Source of the DNA: Congeria kusceri | Lineage: Eukaryota > Mollusca > Bivalvia > Myida > Dreissenidae | DNA length: 64,000 nucleotides | Direction of reading: 5' to 3' | Assembly (NCBI GenBank): GCA_027627225.1 | Contig: CM051032.1 | Coordinates: forward strand, 64,170,637-64,234,636 | Shown: one piece after another, positions 46,958 to 58,674 of the stretch | Numbering within the stretch: the stretch's first letter is position 1 | How the letters are laid out: every line of letters begins with the position of its first letter | The notes under the pieces: model-generated | Seen by the model: the letters and a program-made list of their open reading frames with translations, nothing else | Told to the model about the DNA's origin: nothing | The model's database searches: none | Program-made: the position numbers and the translations under genes

Positions 46958-49900
46958 ATGTACACTACATTGGCTATTCTAGGTTGGTTTCTCCTTCTTC
47001 TTGTCGGTGCAATTCACGTGCTGGCAGAGGTAAATGCTTGAAGTGTATAGTATTGTCAAACGTAAGTGTGTTCAGTGTAGTGCCAACCACAAGTAAGTGA
47101 GTTCAGTGTAGTATTGCCTAACATGACACAAATATTGGCATAAGTAAGTGTGTTCAGTTAAGTATTGCCATACCATACCAAGACACAAATATTGGCATAA
47201 GTAAGAGTGTGTAGTGTTAAGTATTGTCATCAATCACACAAATGCTGACACAGATAAGTGTGTTCAGTGTATAGTATTGTCATCAGTCAAACATGTTCTG
47301 GCAGAGATAAGTGTGGTCAGTGTTTAGTATTGTCATCAGTCACACAATTTCTGACAGAGGTAAGTGTGTTCAGTGTATAGTATTGTCATCAGTCACACAA
47401 TTTCTGGCAAAGGTGAGTGTGTTCAGTGTATAGTATTGTCATCAGTCACACAATTTCTGGCAAAGGTGAGTGTGTTCAGTGTATATTATTGTCATCAGTC
47501 ACACAAGTTCTGGCACAGGTAAGTATATTCAGTGTTTAGTATTGTCACCAGTCACACATGTTTTGGCATAAGTAAGTGTGTTCAATGTTCAGTATTGTCA
47601 TCAGTCACATATGTTCTGGCATAAGTAAGTGTGTTCAGTGTTCAGCATTGTCATCAGTCACAAATGTTCTGGCATAAGTAAATGTGTCAGTGTTCAGTAT
47701 TGTCATCAGTCACATATGTTCTGACATAAGTAAGTGTGTTCAGTATTGTCATCAGTCACACATGTTTTGGCATAAGTAAGTGTGTTCAGTGTTAAGTATT
47801 GTCATCAGTCACACATTTTCTGGCATATGTAACTGTGTTCAGTGTATAGTATTGTCAGCAGTCACACATGTTCTGGCAGAGGTAAGTGTGTTCAGTGTAT
47901 AGTATTGTCTCCAGTCACACACGTTCTGGCAGAGGTGTGTTCAGTGTATAGTATTGTCATCAGTCACACAAGTTCTGGCAGAGGTGTGTTCAGTGTATAG
48001 TATTGCCATCAGTCATACATGTTTTGGCAGAGGTAAGTGTGTTCAGTGTATAGTATTGTCATCAGTCACACACGTTCTGGCAGAGGTGTGTTCAGTGTAT
48101 ATTATTGTCAGCAGTCACACAAGCTCTGGCAGAGGTAAGTGGTTCAGTGTATAGTATTGTCATCAGTCACACATGTTCTTGCAGAGTTAATTGTGTTCAG
48201 TGTATAGTATTGTCATCAGTCACACAAGCTCTGGTAGAGTTAAATGTGTTCATTGTATAGTATTGTCATTAGTCACAGACGCTCTGACAGAGTTAAGTGT
48301 GTTCAGTGTATAGTATTGTCATTAGTCACAGACGCTCTGACAGAGTTAAGTGTGTTCAGTGTATAGTATTGTCATTAGTCACACACGCTCTGACAGAGTT
48401 AAGTGTGTTCAGTGTATAGTATTGTCATTAGTCACAGACGCTCTGACAGAGTTAAGTGTGTTCAGTGTATAGTATTGTCATTAGTCACAGACGCTCTGAC
48501 AGAGTTAAGTGTGTTCAGTGTATAGTATTGTCATTAGTCGCACAAGCTCTAGTAGAGTTAAGTGTGTTCAGTGTATAGTATTGTCATTAGTCACAGACGC
48601 TCTGACAGAGTTAAGTGTGTTCAGTGTATAGTATTGTCATTAGTCGCACAAGCTCTGGTAGAGTTAAGTGTGTTCAGTGTATAGTATTGTCATTAGTCAC
48701 AGACGCTCTGACAGAGTTAAGTGTGTTCAGTGTATAGTATTGTCATTAGTCGCACAAGCTCTGACAGAGTTAAGTGTGTTCAGTGTATAGTATTGTCATT
48801 AGTCGCACAAGCTCTAGTAGAGTTAAATGTGTTCAGTGTATAGTATTGTCATTAGTCACAGACGCTCTGACAGAGTTAAGTGTGTTCAGTGTATAGTATT
48901 GTCATTAGTCACACACGCTCTGACAGAGTTAAGTGTGTTCAGTGTATAGTTTTGTCATTAGTCTCACAAATATAGACATAAGTAAGTATGTTCAGGGTTT
49001 AGTATCGTGATCACTCACACATGTTCTGGCAGAGGTAAGTATTTCAATGTATAGCATTGTCATCGGTCACACAAAAATAGACATAAGTAAGTGTGTTCAG
49101 TGTATAGTATTGTCATCAGTCACACATGTTCTGGCAGAGATAAGTGTGTTCAGTGTATAGTATTGTCATCAGTCGTGTGTTCAATGTATTGTATTGTCAA
49201 ATGCGATACAAATGCTGACGTAAGTGAGTTCAATTTATAGTATTGTCGAATGTGATACAAATGCTGACAAAGGTAAAGGAATTCAGTGTATTGTAATTTT
49301 CGAACCCCGAAATAAATGCTGACAAAGGTATGTGCGTTCAGTGTATATTTTTCCCCCAACGGTTTCATTTATTAACAAAGCATAATGTCAAAACAGGCGA
49401 CATGTTTTATTTAGATAAACGTGATATCAAATTATCTCAAATTGAAAGAATCAGGTTATAGAGAATATTATGTAGTTCACTTTTTCAGTTGAAGTGCTAA
49501 TATGTAGACTTTAGTTTTATTTAAGAACATACATTGTTTATACTATAAGGAATGTTGAATTACATATCATATTGTAATAATTATCGGACACGGATCCGGA
49601 CGTTTTAGCGAACGCTTGCGATAATTTCAGAATTGTGACGTCAGTGCCGTCGGATTGCGATTAATGTCGTGCGCCACAAGTCAAATCGGGATATCGCAGC
49701 TATTGACACCAGCCATTATTAATGCTCTGTGTGAAAAGTACGTTCAAACGATCTGTGACTCAATGCTTTGAAATGTCTGTCCATATATAGACCGCTCATG
49801 TTAAGAAGATTTCGAATACCTGTTTTATAAAGATAAAATAGAATGCTATAAAAAGTTCTTGGTTTCTTGGTACATAATACATACCTGTATCAATACAATA

Positions 49901-50080
49901 AACATATGCAACTGTCCTTGACTGATTTGTCGGTCATTTCCAATTTGTGCATGACGAGTCAAGATGACAGATTTATGCATTATGCAAAAATATAGAATTC
50001 ATAGCAGCATATTAAATAGGACATATTCTGTCAAATGTCAGTGTTAATAATATTAATAATATTAATCATATTTTTATTTA

Positions 50081-50117
<37 letters not shown>

Positions 50118-52200
50118 AATTATTAACGAATGAAACATGTACATTCATTTTTGTCAATGTTCTTGTTCTCAGTGCACAATTATCACACTTGCAGCATCGA
50201 ATGTACCATCCGCTGTGCGGTTGACGCTGTGGGAAATTGCTACCAAACCGACGCCTTTTTTAACCTTGACCCAGCAATAGTCACAGTGACATATCGAGCT
50301 ATGTGCAACAATGCACGAGGTACCTTGCGAATGCTTGGAGAAGAATGCGATAACATAAAATAGTTTATGGTTATTATATTATACATGATAAGTATAATTA
50401 CATCAAAATATTAGTATAACTATATAACATTATTATTATTTATTTAAAAATTAAATGTATAATATAATAATTTGCATGTTCAGGCAAAGTATTTTAGTAC
50501 ATAAAACTCAAAAATTTAAAAATCGGATCTCTACAATTCGGATATACATAGTTGAACGTTTTTTATAATTTGCAGCTATTCTGGATGTTATCGACAAATG
50601 TGAGACGCAAATGTTCGCAAACAATTCCTGCTTCTCAGCCTTTTCGGACCCATTTCTTTTGGCATATGATTACTACGCCAGCGGGAACTATGCGACCTAC
50701 AAGACGGAAGCTTGCAGGTAAAATAAAAAGCTTCATTATGTTCACCTCAGTCGTTTTGAATGTTACACTTATATCACCAATAGAATACGTTCTTTGATTG
50801 ATAATTTACCTTAAGCAGTTAAATCTCAATCATGTTCGCCTCTTGGATGATAACGTTAAAGGGACCTGTTCACAGATTGACGAATTGGAAATTTTCAAAC
50901 TTTTTGTAACATAATCGAAAAATAAATGAATAGTGTATATAATGGAGTGAAATAACACCACTGACCTAAAAATATATGGTTTCGTTAATGAGTAATCATA
51001 AGATAAAATGCATAAAATTATAAAGCGTTTGTAACGCTAAACGATGGAAAAAAAATATGGAGTATTTCTGTTGTTTTTGTTGAAATTGTTAAAAACACGT
51101 GAATCCCTTACATAATGTTCACAATATTATTTCATGTATAAACATTGGAACTGCCGAGGGGTAACGCGTTAGACTTTTGATCCTGTTGTCTGAGGTTCGA
51201 ACCCCAATGGGAGTAACCTTTTATCTGTCTTTTTTGCTTGTCTTGTAAAAGTACTTGAGCTTGTTTTTTTATTTCAAATGCTTTCATATGACAAGTTACG
51301 ACGTTCAATGGCATATTTCAAAAATACAAAAATCTGTCAACAAGTATCCTTAAGTAGTACGAGTAATGTACTGTTTGTATCAGGGCAATTACTCGGGCAC
51401 TACAGTATAATATTCAATGATGCTTGCCATTGAAACTTTAATATTAGGATCAGATGACCGTATTGTTATGATGGTCCACCTCAGCGATTGCCATTGACTT
51501 TTCCTACAATTTAGAATCATTTGTATGTGGGTGTGAAGTTTTTGTCTCGTACTTAGATACTGTTTTGAAACCTGATTTAGTCTTGTTACGTTTTAAAGCT
51601 CTGCGTATTGGTCCACCATAACATCTCTTATCATTATCTGCAATCATTTCTCTCAGCTGATTGCACTGTTTCAATTGCAGCGGTGCATGGATTTCAGCTG
51701 ATAAGGGTCGCCACACTGTGATCACAGCAGGATGCCAATACACAGGGGTACATTACCCCGGATTGGGCGGGGGGGGGGGGGGGGTCAAATGAAGAAGGAT
51801 TAAACTGGGCCTATAAGTATGTCATGTATTGCGAAAATTCCCATTTCACTTCTCATTTCATTCACAGCATTTAAAGTCACGTAAACGAGCAGTATCGGGG
51901 AACATCCATCACTGATATTCTTATATAGATTGTTATCGTTTTAGTGCCGTTAATACCTATTTGACGTGTTTGGACGTAACCCCAGTTCTGCCGTCGGTGA
52001 CGTGTACGTCTGATATGGCAACCTACGCCACCGAGACCCTCATCGTCTCTTACAGCTACTCTGGCTGCGGCAACTCACAAACACACCAGTACTTCACAAC
52101 GTACGCTGGTGACGCCACTTGCGGTGCGAGTCATATGGTCATGACGTTTGCAAACGTCATATCCATCTCACTTGTTCTGATGTGTACGATAATTTATTAA
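46958..52200 (+). CDS. Gene B: five-exon secreted 14-cysteine protein
   Basis: Exons: 46958-47029, 49631-49737, 50195-50319, 50576-50717, 51945-52200, all GT-AG, phases 0, 2, 1, 2, ending in TAA. The product is about 233 residues. Residues 1-23 (ATG 46958; LGWFLLLLVGAIHVLA) form a clear signal peptide. The mature part has 3, 4, 3 and 4 cysteines per exon at the positions seen in gene A, so seven disulfides are possible. Conserved motifs: CDVSAV (exon 2), AVGNC and VTYRAMC (exon 3), NSCFSAF and NYATYKT (exon 4), VSYSYSGC and FTTYAGDATC (exon 5). The last ~25 residues are hydrophobic and end at the stop, as in GPI-anchored precursors. Exons 2 and 3 have the same lengths as in gene A (107 and 125 nt). 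About 20 of 35 exon 2 residues are identical. Function unknown; an extracellular or surface role is inferred. ATTAAA near 52458 is a weak polyadenylation candidate. Confidence 0.85.
47012..49350 (+). repeat. ~53 bp minisatellite built from gene B splice donor
   Basis: About 44 units of ~53 bp fill intron 1 of gene B from the exon 1 border onward. A unit reads gtaagtgtgttcagtgtata, then gtattgtcatcagtcacaca, then agttctggcagag. The first unit overlaps exon 1 itself: cacgtgctggcagag is the last 15 coding bases and gtaaatgcttgaagtgtata the start of the intron. Units in the left half keep a GT donor (ggtaagtgt, aagtaagtgt or ggtgagtgt). A homogenised block at about 48190-48960 has gagttaagtg instead, losing the GT at that position. 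The frame at 47954-48154 is a repeat artefact. Confidence 0.93.
50047..50125. repeat. (AAT)n-(ATT)n microsatellite in gene B intron 2
   Basis: Interrupted aat runs followed by att runs, self-complementary. It ends about 70 bp before the exon 3 acceptor. Confidence 0.85.
50856..51353 (+). mobile_element. TIR element with intact tRNA-like core
   Basis: Ends ttaaagggacctgttcacag and the complement ttaaggatacttgttgacag form terminal inverted repeats. At 51150-51225 lies a Ser/Leu tRNA-like core: box A-like tgccgaggggtaacgcgtta and a good box B, gaggttcgaacccc. This copy keeps one A box and an intact B box, in contrast with 32280-32932. It lies in intron 4 of gene B. Confidence 0.75.
51605..51800. 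repeat. Palindromic repeat and G run, gene B intron 4
   Basis: Starts gtattggtccacc and contains the near-complement gatgccaatac at about 51731-51741, with tctcagctgattg and tttcagctgataa blocks inside. It is the uninterrupted counterpart of the LINE-split copy at 34241-36400. It is followed at about 51766-51785 by a long G run (one C inside), a possible G-quadruplex and a likely sequencing weak spot. Confidence 0.65.
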
Positions 52201-54394
52201 TGGATAATTGAGACTTCCGATATTATGACGACCATAATTTACGACGTGATTTAAGTTATCACCAATGAGCTGTCCTTTGTTATAGGGTTGTTTATAATAT
52301 ATTATATTATATTATGTTTTTCAAACATTGTTCTGTCTTGTCTTTGTTTGCGTTTAAGATTTTGACTCTTAATTCCTGTGGGAATCTTTTGCATAAAACC
52401 TTTAAATGTTTTGTGAGACCATTGCAAAAAGAAATGTACTTTCGTAGTAATGGCTAAATTAAACATATATTCAACCTGGCAACAGAAGTTTCCTGTTTAT
52501 GTTGTTTTTTTGTGTTTTTTGTTGTTTTTTTGTTTTTTTTTGTTTTTTTGTAAATAGCAATTTCATAGATGAGGAGTGTTACTGATTATAAAAAATGTAT
52601 TTAAACTGTTCTACATAAGGCTTTGTTTTATATAAAGGACAGCATTAGTGTAAATGAACGAGTCTAGACTGTTCACAGTGTAATGTTCACTAAAAGCAGA
52701 ACAGAAAGCGTGCCAGTAAATATGTTTGTACACAGAGTATGAATTTACACAAACTATACGTTTACAGTTTTTATTTTACTGTAAAGTGCTAACAGTTTAC
52801 ACAAATCAGAACTATTCTGGGAGGACGTCATTGCTGAAGAGGTGTACAAAGCTACAAAACTAATTTTATTTTAAAATTCAACACCTGTAAATTTGAGTAC
52901 ACAATCAAATGAATGAACATTGTAGGTATTGTACGTTTTCAATTTACTATAGCCAACATCGGTGAATAGCAAAAATCCCCTTGAGTCTTTATCAATGGAC
53001 AGTGCACTGACTGTACAAACATATGATTCAGCAATTTGAACACCGTCGCAAAAGTAAACTTTGCCCTGATTAATGAACATTTACAAAATGTAAGCCTAAA
53101 TATTAATGAAAACAAGATTAATCATGGCTCAGCTTGCATATTATTATATACAAACACTTCCACAATGGCATGTCGATGTGCTTTATTAAATATTTAAGAG
53201 TATGTCTTTACGGTATGTCACCCAGTATGCAAACATACACCCAATAGCATCAATTCGTTCGAACTTCATAATAGTACTATGGACATGAAGCTTCGGATGA
53301 CCTGCATCGTTCCTCTTAAAAGTTTTTCAACAATTAAATGGGGTCGACCCTGGCGTTCAATATATTCCGACCAGACAAAAACATAGTGTAACACCATAAC
53401 ATGAAACAACGTGTTCTACAGTCACCCATTTAAACTACAGCCATCTGTATCTGAAGGGCAAGTGTATTCGTTCTCAGCAACGAAACGGTTCCACTGCTCT
53501 TAAATAAATATTATTAAACAGGAGAAAAAATGAACTTAATACGAATCTGACATATTTAGGTCCATAGCAGCACCATGTTAAAGTCAAACACTTTATAATT
53601 TAGTTTGCAAGCAGTTTTGCAAGACAATTAAAAAAGCACATGCATTTTTACATATTTATTTATTTTCCCGTGCCATTGCTAAAATAACTCAAATATAGAA
53701 TATGCTTACAAAGTGTAATATTTATTATAATTATAGTAGTAAAAGAGCGAATATTAATACACATAATGCACTGAGATTTTCATACTTCGTCGGTTATTGT
53801 ATTTTGTATCATAGGACAGTTCCAGAGTGGTGTTGTTCTAGAGCGAATGGTTCCTTGCATCACCGATTTACTGGAAATATCAGCGTCGCCTACTTCGAAT
53901 ATCACTTGATAATAAGATAATACTAATACGTAAGTACTCGGATAATGAAGGCCTCTGCCACGATAAGTTACCTGCATAAAAATTGAATATCCAGAAGAAA
54001 GGCTACCTCCCCTACCTACCTCCTAAAAAAAAACCTTCAAAAGATTACTCGATCAAGAAGGTGATCTGGATTACCACATTGTGTCCAACCTTCTCAGAAA
54101 AGTTCATGCAAATCCGTTTGTAACGTTTTGTGTAGCGTTGCGAACACAGACACGCATATAAAAAGACACACAGTCGGTTAAAATAAAAACGCTGCGAGCA
54201 AAGAAAGGCCGTTGGCGAAAAAAGGAAAGAAACCAAAATCAAGGCAAATAAGAAACACAAAGGAAACAGTGTTTGATTTAACTTGAATTTCTGCAATGCC
54301 TGTTTTACACAAGACTGATCGAACTAATTGTTATACTCCCTACTTTCAATATCTTGGTAGATAATATAGCTATGTTAGTATGACCTATCTGAAT
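52201..54394. other. Mostly empty; T-rich run and one possible fragment
   Basis: Downstream of gene B. A low-complexity run of ttgttttttt-type units lies at about 52500-52550. The frame at 52871-53080 is listed separately. Nothing else recognised. Confidence 0.45.
52871..53080 (-). CDS. Possible YWTD/NHL-propeller-like fragment
   Basis: A 69-codon frame with GKVYFCDG and, 25 residues later, ALSIDKDSRGFLLFTDVGY, reminiscent of one blade of an LDL-receptor YWTD or NHL propeller. Both give a short hydrophobic-plus-aspartate turn pattern. The TAA overlaps an AATAAA, suggesting a natural 3' end. No upstream exon was found and TAA precedes the ATG by one codon. It may be a terminal exon, a processed fragment or chance; weak. 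Confidence 0.25.
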   Translation of the reverse strand: MFINQGKVYFCDGVQIAESYVCTVSALSIDKDSRGFLLFTDVGYSKLKTYNTYNVHSFDCVLKFTGVEF

Positions 54395-54404
54395 AAATCC
54401 CCAA

Positions 54405-54480
54405 ACCTCAACGGTGATCGAACCTGGACCTTCTGGTTCCAAGACAAGCGCTCTACCGCGTGGCTATAAAAGCTAGCTGA
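54405..54480 (-). repeat. tRNA-derived SINE head, copy 1
   Basis: Read minus: tagccacgcggtagagcg (box A), cttgtcttggaaccagaagg, then ccaggttcgatcacc (box B). It resembles a tRNA with both internal promoter boxes, but it recurs at 54655-54965 attached to a shared SINE body, so it is a SINE rather than a tRNA gene. Confidence 0.65.
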
Positions 54481-54654
54481 TATAGCAAGGCAACAAAGTA
54501 AATTTTGCAAATCAAAAACGAACACAATTTATAAAAATGTAATACATAATAACATAGTAAATGTCTTTTATCGATTGGCTCTTTTAGCTTTCGACATTTA
54601 AATTTACCATCTGATGAGCCACAGATAAAAGTCCTCACATAATGCAGCCTCAGG

Positions 54655-54965
54655 CGCGGAAGGACTATAAACCCCGAAACAACAACAACAAGGCATTATA
54701 AGTGTCCCTTATACATCTCCCTACTTCATACTCTTCCTCCATTTTTGAAATTCTTCCATGAATTTTTTTCTGCTTTGACATCTGTGGAATTTCGTACCGA
54801 CACATAACCTCCACGGGTCATTTTAGGTTGGGCGCCAATGTAACCCAGCAAAAAAAAAATCCCCAAACCTCAATGGGGATCAAACCCAGGACCTTCCGGT
54901 TCCAAGGCAAACGCTCTACCGCGTCGCTATAAAACTATCTCATATAGCAAGGTAGTATAAGTGTT
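54655..54965 (-). mobile_element. tRNA-derived SINE, copy 2 with body
   Basis: On the minus strand the tRNA-like head (about 54945-54870: tagcgacgcggtagagcgtt, gaaccggaaggtcctggg) is followed by a body with gggttacattggcgcccaac, caaaatggaggaag and an end near ttatagtccttccgcg. The box B here reads ggtttgatccc, with one change from consensus. Confidence 0.65.
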
Positions 54966-55124
54966 CCTTTTATATCACCCTACTACATTAGTAAAGTTAT
55001 ATTAATCTTGCATTCCTCTTAAGTGAAATAAATTTCGGGTTAACTAAGCCCACTAGCATATCAAATAATTTACTTCTACTTGTAAAGTTGAACAATATAA
55101 TGTATTAGTCGTTGCAGTTCAAGC

Positions 55125-55205
55125 GGTGACCAGTTTAACAGCACCCACCTGTATATAATAGCTCGCAACAGATGCGCCCATGTTTATTCGAATGACGTTG
55201 GTGAA
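55125..55205 (-). pseudogene. Terminal-exon relic of FBXL4-like gene
   Basis: The minus strand encodes FTNVIRINMGASVAS followed by VGAVKLVTA and TGA, clearly homologous to the last exons at 56103-56198 and 61961-62059. There is no acceptor at the expected place, and the frame breaks directly upstream (a TGA before QFTNV). None of the other exons is found nearby, so it is a detached duplicate. Confidence 0.7.
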
Positions 55206-56102
55206 TTGTCATGGCTTTGTGGCAGACATTTTTGTATCGAATGTTAAGGCGTCCAGCTAGACGAGAGCCACGTGCTAGATTCTTGTAATTTATTTGTATG
55301 AAATTCAGTAAATCTAACGACAGTTTCTTCAAGGAGGTGACTCTCGCCAAACTGGACGTTGTATTTATCTACAACGAACCTCCGCACAAAGATTTAATCA
55401 TAGCTCACATCACATCCCTGCCGACACCAAATTCCACTTGACAAAAGTCAGATAGCATGATAAAATGTGACGATGTGACAAAGCAAATTGTATTATCATT
55501 GTACTGCTTTTTCAGTAAAATGCCTTCTTCCGCAGAAGCGCTACCACATAATGTTCACTACCAATATATACATAACAGTTCTAATCAAAGGTTACACTGT
55601 TACACTAGGTTGAAGCGTATGTTCTCCCATACATATGGTTACAGTAAAAAAAAATTTAACAACTAATTTGAAGATATGAACATATTGATAATGAATATGC
55701 AAATAGCGATATGTTTGCCAGATATGTATGTGATTAAATACAACAAATCAAGCTACATGAGTAGTACAGAAACTTTGTGCACAAATGAAGACACTTTAAA
55801 ACTTTATAAATTGCGATTAAACAATTGTCGAAAAGTGTATAAAATAAAACATTACTGAGCTAATACTATTAGGATTTTCTTAAAAAACACGGTATATTTA
55901 TATTTGAATATTCATCAATTCGTTTCATAATCTAATTAAAAAAAATATAAGAAGCATCTCGCAAAGAAAACGTCAATTCATTTTGCATAATTATAAAATG
56001 TGATTTCGTGTAACGAATCCATATAACATGAATATTTCAAGTTTAATTAATTCATACTTAAGTCGGGTGTTCAACAAATATATGCGTATGTATCCTTGAA
56101 GT
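55206..56102. other. No gene seen
   Basis: AT-rich sequence between two copies of the FBXL4-like last exon. Plus-strand open frames at 55457 and 55676 show no domain features. Confidence 0.45.
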
Positions 56103-58674
56103 TCAGGCCGTGACCAGTTTTACAGCATCCACCTCTATATAATCGCTCGAGACTGATGCGTCCATGTTAATTCGAATGACGTTGATGAACATGGACACCT
56201 GGAAAAATAATACGTTTATACCAAGGAATTGACAGACCCAATACAATAGTCAGAATTACAAAAAAAGAAAAAGGTACTTGACAGAAATAAAACTTACTTT
56301 GAAAGTAACGATAGTTTGATAATTAGCCAATAAAAAGAAATATTGTTGAAACAAACCAGTGGAGAAGATTTTAGCAACAGGAATTATCTTTTTAGAAATA
56401 GTATCATATATGTTCTTCTATTTGAACAGAAGTATGAAGCTACACACACAAAAATACACTTGCACAAATACATTCAGCATCGGGCTAAATATCCTGGAGT
56501 TACTGACTGCCTGAGGTTGTTCCGTTGACCATAAGGTAATCCAGACGTCATATGATTGATGCCCTTGATTGATGTCTCCGAGCCAGCCATGTAGGTCTCG
56601 TAAATGTTCACTCGACCAACCGTGACCGGAGAGGCGAATTCAAGCTGTATGCATAGAAACACATGAAATGGTATAATAACAGGAGACAGAACGAAGTGCC
56701 CAGCGGACTGACATATATATTTCACCCAGCGAATTTCAATATAAGAAGAACTGAAGTAAAGGCATATACCTCATAGTTTTGTCTTTATAGTTTGCAAAGC
56801 GTAAGGTAAAGTGTGGCAATAACTAATATTGATCATCACAACTCTAGCAGAATAAATATTTTAATAGAAAAATATCGCAATTTCATCAAAAATATTAACC
56901 TCAAGGAATTCGTCTGTCGAATTCATATTTTCAAATGAAACACTTATTAAAGTCTGAGTTACCGCCTTCAAGCGATAACTATGTAGACTAGCTAAGAGTC
57001 AATAATCAGTCGCCTCGGGTGACATTCTGCCCTCGGGTTGACAATATCAACGTCACACACGCTGCCATACGATATTGATATAACATTCAACAAGTTCAAC
57101 ATTGGTTAATAGGCCGTCCGAAATTAAATCTGCGAAACAATAGCTTTTGTTGCTGGTCTTTTGGATTTTGTGAGTACGTTTTAGCTGTTTTTGATTTATT
57201 AGATGATTTACTATACATATAGATATTTGAAAACATTTTAAGGAAATAACCATGTAGATATATATATGCTGACGTATGAATTTGCATTATATGTCATTGT
57301 AGTTAAAATAAGTGTCTATCTCTAATGACTATCAATATATCCAACCAATGGACAGTTGCTCTTTGTGTAATATGTAAGTAACTATACATTAATTTTGATG
57401 CATTGTTTTCTAAATTCGTTAGTGTATAAAAAAATTGATGAATTATTTTAATCTTTAAATCATTTTACGCAATATTAGTTTTGCCACGAGTGTAAGAAAC
57501 ATGCTTACGAATGATGCGTGCAGAGAGACTTGTCCAATGTTCATCGTTACATGTGATGGTTTTCTCTCCCTCTGTTTTATATCCAGGGTGACACGTGACC
57601 AGTTTTCTGTTGCCCTGGCTGTTCATATTACCAAGGACTTGACCGTTGGGCACTTGGTCAAGAGGCGGACATTCTGAATTACAAAATGTATGACAATGAA
57701 CCGTGAGAGACGACACTTTGATGTAAGGCTAACGTTTCAAAAACATACTTGCCGACGGTCAGGCTTTTATTTTAAACATATAGAATCTTAACTATCTTGA
57801 TTAAGTGTGTTCAGGAATTTGGCGATATATGTCGTACACTGTCACTTTCTCTAAGTCAACTAATGAAATAACATAGATTCATCTTTATGTTGGTTTTTTT
57901 GTCTAACTTAATGATTCTTCTCAAACAATACAAATCTGTATACGGCATGTATAATACAAGAGCACTGTACTCAGGTTTGCGTTTATCTATGTAGCTATTC
58001 TTCATGACAGTTCTTTGCTTGCATACCCTCTCTAGTGCATAATATGCCTTCGCTTGTTATATTGCACGCCAGAAGGTCGTTCCGTTAACAGGACAGGCAT
58101 TGCTACACTCTGTTATCACCTGAAACATATATAGGTAATTTACATTAAGCTGAATACAATCTTTAATAAACGAATGTAGTGATGGAAAAATATGTATTTT
58201 TTTATCAAAACAACATTGAGATGAAAATACATTTACAATACAAAATTGCAATTTCGTTCTGTGTTTTACATATTAAATGCAAGAATGAAAAACTATTAAC
58301 TGGTGCGTTACAATACATTTGTTTAGAAACTTTTTAATTTTCAAATAAATAAAATTTATCAAATTGATTGTATTACGTGTAATATCTAATCTTTGACTGC
58401 ATCGCGCTTTTCAAGACGATAGCACAATCCGTTCGAGCGGAAGACATATCTCCATCGTACGGATTGATGTACAAGTTACACAGTTTAAATTACGCCTTAA
58501 TCCCAGATACTGACACCATGGTCTTCGAGCACATTCCTCGATACATCTGTTTATGTCTTCTCCAATCATTACAACGTGTCCGAGCATATCACAACTGGCT
58601 CCGAATAGTATTGGCGTATATATTTCAGAATATCCGACAGACAGAAGCTGCATCAAAACCAAAACGAGAAGCAT
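56103..58674 (-). pseudogene. Signal-PAN-sushi-FBXL4-like gene, frameshifted
   Basis: Exons on minus: 58674-58480 (ATG; signal MLLVLVLMQLLSVGYS, then a Cys-rich PAN/apple-like start, RCIEEC, PWCQY); 58119-58068 (TECSNACPVNGTTFW); 57673-57509 (sushi: ECPPLDQVPNG ... VTCHPGYKTEG ... W); a partial exon near 56930-56903 (NSTDEFLE, donor gttaat); 56644-56472 (FBXL4-like: LEFASPVTVGRVNIYETYMAG, then WITLWS in another frame); 56198-56103 (VIRINMDASVS ... VDAVKLVTA, TGA). The first three junctions agree in phase. Breaks: a 1 nt frameshift near 56545, the last sushi cysteine apparently replaced by Arg (CGC), and most of the first FBXL4-like exon missing. FBXL4-like modules are galactose-binding folds; the intact relative would be a secreted lectin- or receptor-like protein. 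It could be real with an assembly error at the frameshift. Confidence 0.65.

Noticed and set aside
47954..48154. 66-codon ORF in gene B intron 1
   Set aside because: It reads through four units of the ~53 bp minisatellite; frame openness is due to periodicity.
51150..51225. Functional tRNA-Ser/Leu gene
   Set aside because: Box A and box B are good, but the unit is embedded in a repeated TIR element with other copies, and a full cloverleaf with acceptor stem is not evident.
54405..54480. Functional tRNA gene
   Set aside because: Both promoter boxes are present, but the sequence recurs nearby attached to a SINE body and lacks a paired acceptor stem.
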